Part shown: piece by piece, positions 42,857-45,737 of the stretch | How positions within the stretch are numbered: position 1 is the stretch's first letter | How the letters are laid out: the number at the start of each line of letters is the position of its first letter | From: CAYFVR01 sp046541515 | GTDB taxonomy: Bacteria > Desulfobacterota > Desulfobacteria > Desulfobacterales > Desulfococcaceae | DNA length: 45,737 nt | Assembly (NCBI GenBank): GCA_046541515.1 | Contig: JBKHDD010000020.1 | Coordinates: 1-45,737, forward strand | Direction of reading: 5' to 3' | Notes under the pieces: generated by a model | What the model was told of the DNA's origin: nothing | Databases searched by the model: none | Seen by the model: the letters and a program-made list of their open reading frames with translations, nothing else | Made by a program: the position numbers and the translations under genes

Positions 42857-42971
42857 CCCCGGGCGTTAGCCCGGGTCTGGTATGTCCCGCCCCATCCGGG
42901 GCTTGGAATGGGTTCAGCTCGCCCCACGCTCCCCAAACGCCGCCACTTTGATTTTCTCCGCCCGGTTTTCG
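42857..42971. repeat. Intergenic repeat, copy R2
   Basis: This longer copy has the CCCGGGCGTTAGCCCGGG palindrome, then CTGGTATGTCCCGCCCC, then GGTTCAGCTC, CCAAACGCCGCCACTTTGATTT and CGCCCGGTTTTC. It ends just before the dptH remnant. The stretch 42599-42982 holds only this repeat pair and the terminator, with no gene. Confidence 0.75.
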
Positions 42972-42982
42972 AGTTTCCCGCC

Positions 42983-45159
42983 TTATTGCTTCATGGACGG
43001 GCCCAGGGAGTAGCATTCGCCTTTGTTGAGTTTGTTGAGGCGGGCGATCCAGGTGTCGGCTTTTTGGGCGCTGGATTGCTCCAGGATTCGGGCGTATTCC
43101 TTGACCTCGGTTTCGGCGGGGCGGAAGAAGAGTTTGTGGGAGGCCTGGAAGAGGCGGTCGCGCTCGTCGGATTTGAGGTTGCTGAGGGTTTGGGTGGCCA
43201 GGACGAGGGAAATGCCGAACTTTCGGCCCTCGGTCAGGTATTTGCCCAGCGGGGCGTCCAGCCGGTGGTCCAGGTTTTGGATTTCGTCCAGGACGATGGG
43301 CAGCGGGTTGTTTTTGTTGCCGCTGGAGGTGGCGTAGTCGTAAAGGTCCCAGAGGATGAACTCGGTGGCGATCCGCTGGAGGTCTTTGGGAATCTTGGAG
43401 AGCTGGAGGATGTTGACCCGGTTCTCCTCGTTGCGGAAGAAATCGTCCCAGGCGTTTTCCGCGCCGGATGCGAACAGCTCCATGTTGACCAGCGGCGTCA
43501 GCTTGTTGGCCAGATTCTGGCCCGCCTTGTCCCCGCCTTCCAGCCGGTCCAGCAAGGCAGGGAAATCGAAGCGGTCGCCCATCTCCCGGATTCCGTTCTG
43601 GATGGTTTTGGTGAGCAGGGCCTGCTGCTGTTCGCCCAGGGAGGAATAGACCGAGTTGATGACGCTGGTCACCCGGCCCGCCACGATGAACGGCTTTTCC
43701 CGGTATTCCATGCCGTCCAGCAACGACCGCTGCCGCCGGAACGGGTTGACCGGAAGCGGCTGCTGGATGACGAAGTGGCTGCGGGGGGCGCAGGCGTCCC
43801 GGAAGGGCGGCTCGATGTGCTCGGAGAGGAAGCCGTCGGTATAGTCCACGATGACGGCGTTCTGGCCCGCCCGGGACAGCTCGAACAGCAGGGTCTGGAT
43901 GGCGTAGGTCTTGCCCACGCCGGATTTCCCGAAGATGAGCAGGTGCCGGTTGGTCAGGCGATGGAGAACGCCCCGTTGCCCAGCGCCTCCAGCGCGGCGG
44001 TGGCCCGGCTTCGGTCGGCGCCCTTCACCACCGATTTGTTGGCGATCAGCCGCTGCAACTGGGACCACCAGAACCGCTGGTCGAAGCGCATGGCCCGGTC
44101 GCTCCGCCGGGGCCGAAACCGGGCCATCAGATGGTGCAGCCCGTTTTCGATTTGGGTGCGGGCGGTTTCCAGATGGCGCAGCACGTTGTTGGAAACCTTG
44201 CACTCCAGCAGGGTGGCCCGAACCCGGACGCGGTCGTCCGCGTCCACGGCCGCCTCCAGCCGCAGCAGGTCGGGATACCGGTCGTCCTGGTCCTCCACGC
44301 TGTCGAACCAGTGGTAAAAGGTGTCCAGCACCACCAGCTCGTCGCAGAGAAACAGCATATCCCCGGTTTCCGGCGCGGGCCGGCAGTGGCGCGCCAAACC
44401 GAAGCCGATCAAGTTTCGCACCTGCTCGTCCTTGCTGCCGGTGGCCTGCACCAGGGACAACCCCGAAAGGCCCCGGGCCTCCCCCACGAACAGCTCTGCC
44501 GCAGCCTCCCACCGTTTGGCGTCCCAGGGACCGAAAATGGTGTTGAGCCGCTCTTGCAGCTTCCGCTTCAAATCGCCCAGGCTGGCCCGCTCGGTGGAGA
44601 CGGTGAAGTTCAGCTCGCCGTGGACGCCCACGCCGGAGGCGAAGCCGATGATGTTCCGCTTGGCCGCGGCGGCGTCCGGCCGTTCGTCGTGGGCGACGAG
44701 CCGTTCGTCCACGGCCGGGTCCAGGCAAAGCACCCAGGTGGCGTTTTGGTGGAGATGGTTCACGATGTGGGTCCAGGGGGCGTAGCTGCCCTCGCAGACC
44801 ACCAGATGGCGGCGGTCGGCGGGAACGTGGGGGTGTTTCAGCCGGGCGGTGATTTCGGAATGGAGCGTGGCCAGCCGGAAATGGCGGTTGCTGATGATCC
44901 GGCCGCGCAGCAGTTGGTCCCCGCCGGTTTTGGCGCAAAGCGGGATTTCCACCACGGGGAATTTCCGGGGAACCCGTTCGGCCCGGGCCCGATGGGCGGG
45001 CGGCGCTTTTTCCAGGTCGCTGCCTTCGGCGGACATGTCCATGAAGTTGAAGAGCACGGCGATGTCCGCGTCGAAGCCGCCGGACTGGATCAGGGCGTCG
45101 TAGCCGTCGGTTTCCGCCACGACTTTTTGGGAGAGGTCCAGGCGGCAGTGGCGGTAGTA
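42983..45159 (-). pseudogene. dptH: DptH (phosphorothioation-dependent restriction ATPase) remnant: 5'-truncated, internally deleted, frameshifted
   Basis: Two frames together match the C-terminal part of DptH, the large ATPase of the Dnd/Dpt restriction system. The upstream frame runs from YYRHCRLDLSQK (45159) through GFDADIAVLFNFMD, SNRHFRLATLHSEITARLK and IIGFASGVGVHGELNF to ALEALGNGAFSIA at 43954. The downstream frame begins around VLHRLTNRHLLIFGKSGVG (Walker A), has VLDEIQNLDHR (Walker B), and ends GECYSLGP at 42983. As I recall intact DptH, over 100 residues normally separate these parts; here they abut with a frame change. The N-terminal half is missing: a stop codon and unrelated DNA follow at 45160. 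No dptF, dptG or dnd genes are seen. Confidence 0.85.
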
Positions 45160-45193
45160 TTAACCGGTTGTCCCCACAGGCAGTGGGCAATCT

Positions 45194-45589
45194 TCATTCG
45201 TATTGCTCGCACTCATCATTTAAATCGTCCTGAAGACGAATCGGTTCTACAACGACCCCTTTGTCATCTGGCGTTGGAAAAATTGCAACTCGACGACCAT
45301 CTTGAATCATACCGGGTATCCATCTTTGCATCCATACGTCAAAATCAATCACCGCAGGATTACAATCCTGCCATTCTTGAGTTAGGCACGCCTTAGCATA
45401 TCGCTCGTGCGGCCAAACCGGTATCACCTGTAATCCAGACGCATCTGCCGCCAAAACCCAGCCGTCCTGATTGCGCAAACTCCACACCTCCTCCCAGTCA
45501 GCAACCTTTTTAATAAAATAGGAGTACCTTTTCTCTCCTGAAAGCACTATTACCGATTCGTACTCTTTATCAGACACATTCCAGCTCAT
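45194..45589 (-). CDS. DUF2750 protein, probable immunity partner
   Basis: The 131-aa protein matches DUF2750: RYSYFIKKVADWEEVWSL, WVLAADASGLQVIPVWPHERYAKAC, WMQRWIPGM and FPTPDDKGVVVEP. The family is soluble and of unproven function; members often sit next to toxin genes. Here the ATG overlaps the stop of a toxin-like C-terminus (TAATG), which supports an immunity role by position. Its end lies 34 bases from the truncated dptH. It is more A/T-rich than most of the window. Confidence 0.85.
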   Translation of the reverse strand: MSWNVSDKEYESVIVLSGEKRYSYFIKKVADWEEVWSLRNQDGWVLAADASGLQVIPVWPHERYAKACLTQEWQDCNPAVIDFDVWMQRWIPGMIQDGRRVAIFPTPDDKGVVVEPIRLQDDLNDECEQYE

Positions 45590-45737
45590 TAGTAGCCCTC
45601 GTGTTTATGCTGCAACTTATGAAGATCAATGTCTTGCAAGTCGCTGTGCTCATAGCCGTATCCTTTTTTCGCTTCAAAACCACGCCGATGAGCCAAATTC
45701 TTTCCTGGAGGTACCCGTACATTTTTGCGGGTTCCTC
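45589..45737 (-). CDS. C-terminus of a polymorphic toxin (partial, cut by the window edge)
   Basis: The last 48 codons read through RVPPGKNLAHRRGFEAKKGY and LQDIDLHKLQHKHEGY to a stop at 45589. The pattern of His, Arg and Asp residues (AHRRG, SDLQD, LHKLQHK) resembles C-terminal toxin domains of the polymorphic toxin type 8 group, but I am not certain of the exact type. The stop overlaps the start of the DUF2750 gene. The N-terminal delivery part, if present, lies beyond the right edge. Confidence 0.6.
   Translation of the reverse strand, partial: GTRKNVRVPPGKNLAHRRGFEAKKGYGYEHSDLQDIDLHKLQHKHEGY

Noticed and set aside
43946..43990. Programmed -1 frameshift joining the two dptH frames at the GGGG run
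   Set aside because: More than 100 residues of the normal protein seem to be missing at the junction and the N-terminal half is gone, so decay is simpler than programmed frameshifting.

Overview
The window comes from a GC-rich bacterium, most likely a sulfate-reducing member of the Desulfobacterota (former Deltaproteobacteria). The main reason is a complete dsrMKJOP operon, the membrane complex that feeds electrons to dissimilatory sulfite reduction. Ribosomal, aminoacyl-tRNA synthetase and Gat genes support a bacterial chromosome. Most genes are on the minus strand.

Layout. (1) 77-5890: dsrM-dsrK-dsrJ-dsrO-dsrP, read leftward behind a gene with an RsbRD N-terminal domain. A strong promoter sits at the right end and a strong terminator at the left end. 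(2) 6069-11327: the translation cluster infC-rpmI-rplT-pheS-pheT with an Fe-S scaffold gene coupled to its end. infC appears to start at an ATA codon. (3) 11580-20039: transporter and housekeeping genes (EamA, pgeF, DUF2062, two YbjQ-like genes, a methyltransferase, endonuclease V, a NUDIX protein, a degenerate M23-like protein), plus a frameshifted cupin gene. (4) 20470-30993: a large outer-membrane barrel protein, a Dabb / small protein / mutL operon, and argS, a SPOR gene, gatC and gatA. (5) 31375-35042: nitrogen control genes glnB (PII) and glnD. Between them lies the wrecked 3' end of an ammonium transporter gene, broken by an 11-bp tandem duplication. (6) 35328-38105: a DUF4124 protein, a ChaN-like protein and a hemolysin III-like protein. 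(7) 38281-45737: an accessory region. It has an XRE/PIN pair whose toxin lacks a usable start, two antitoxin-like genes without a visible toxin, REP-like repeats, a 5'-truncated and internally deleted dptH (phosphorothioation-dependent restriction), and a polymorphic-toxin C-terminus with a DUF2750 partner at the right edge.

The most interesting regulatory system is at 41861-42710. A class I cyclic di-GMP (GEMM-I) riboswitch has the 3' strand of its P1 helix inside the left arm of an intrinsic terminator. Downstream is a small membrane protein with a TM2-like motif, and then a second terminator. This looks like a self-contained transcriptional ON switch for a protein whose function I do not know.

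The right third of the window shows repeated gene decay (amt, dptH, PIN toxin, orphan antitoxins) mixed with intergenic palindromic repeats. That fits a defence and mobile-gene turnover zone. All family assignments are by reading motifs; no database search was run.
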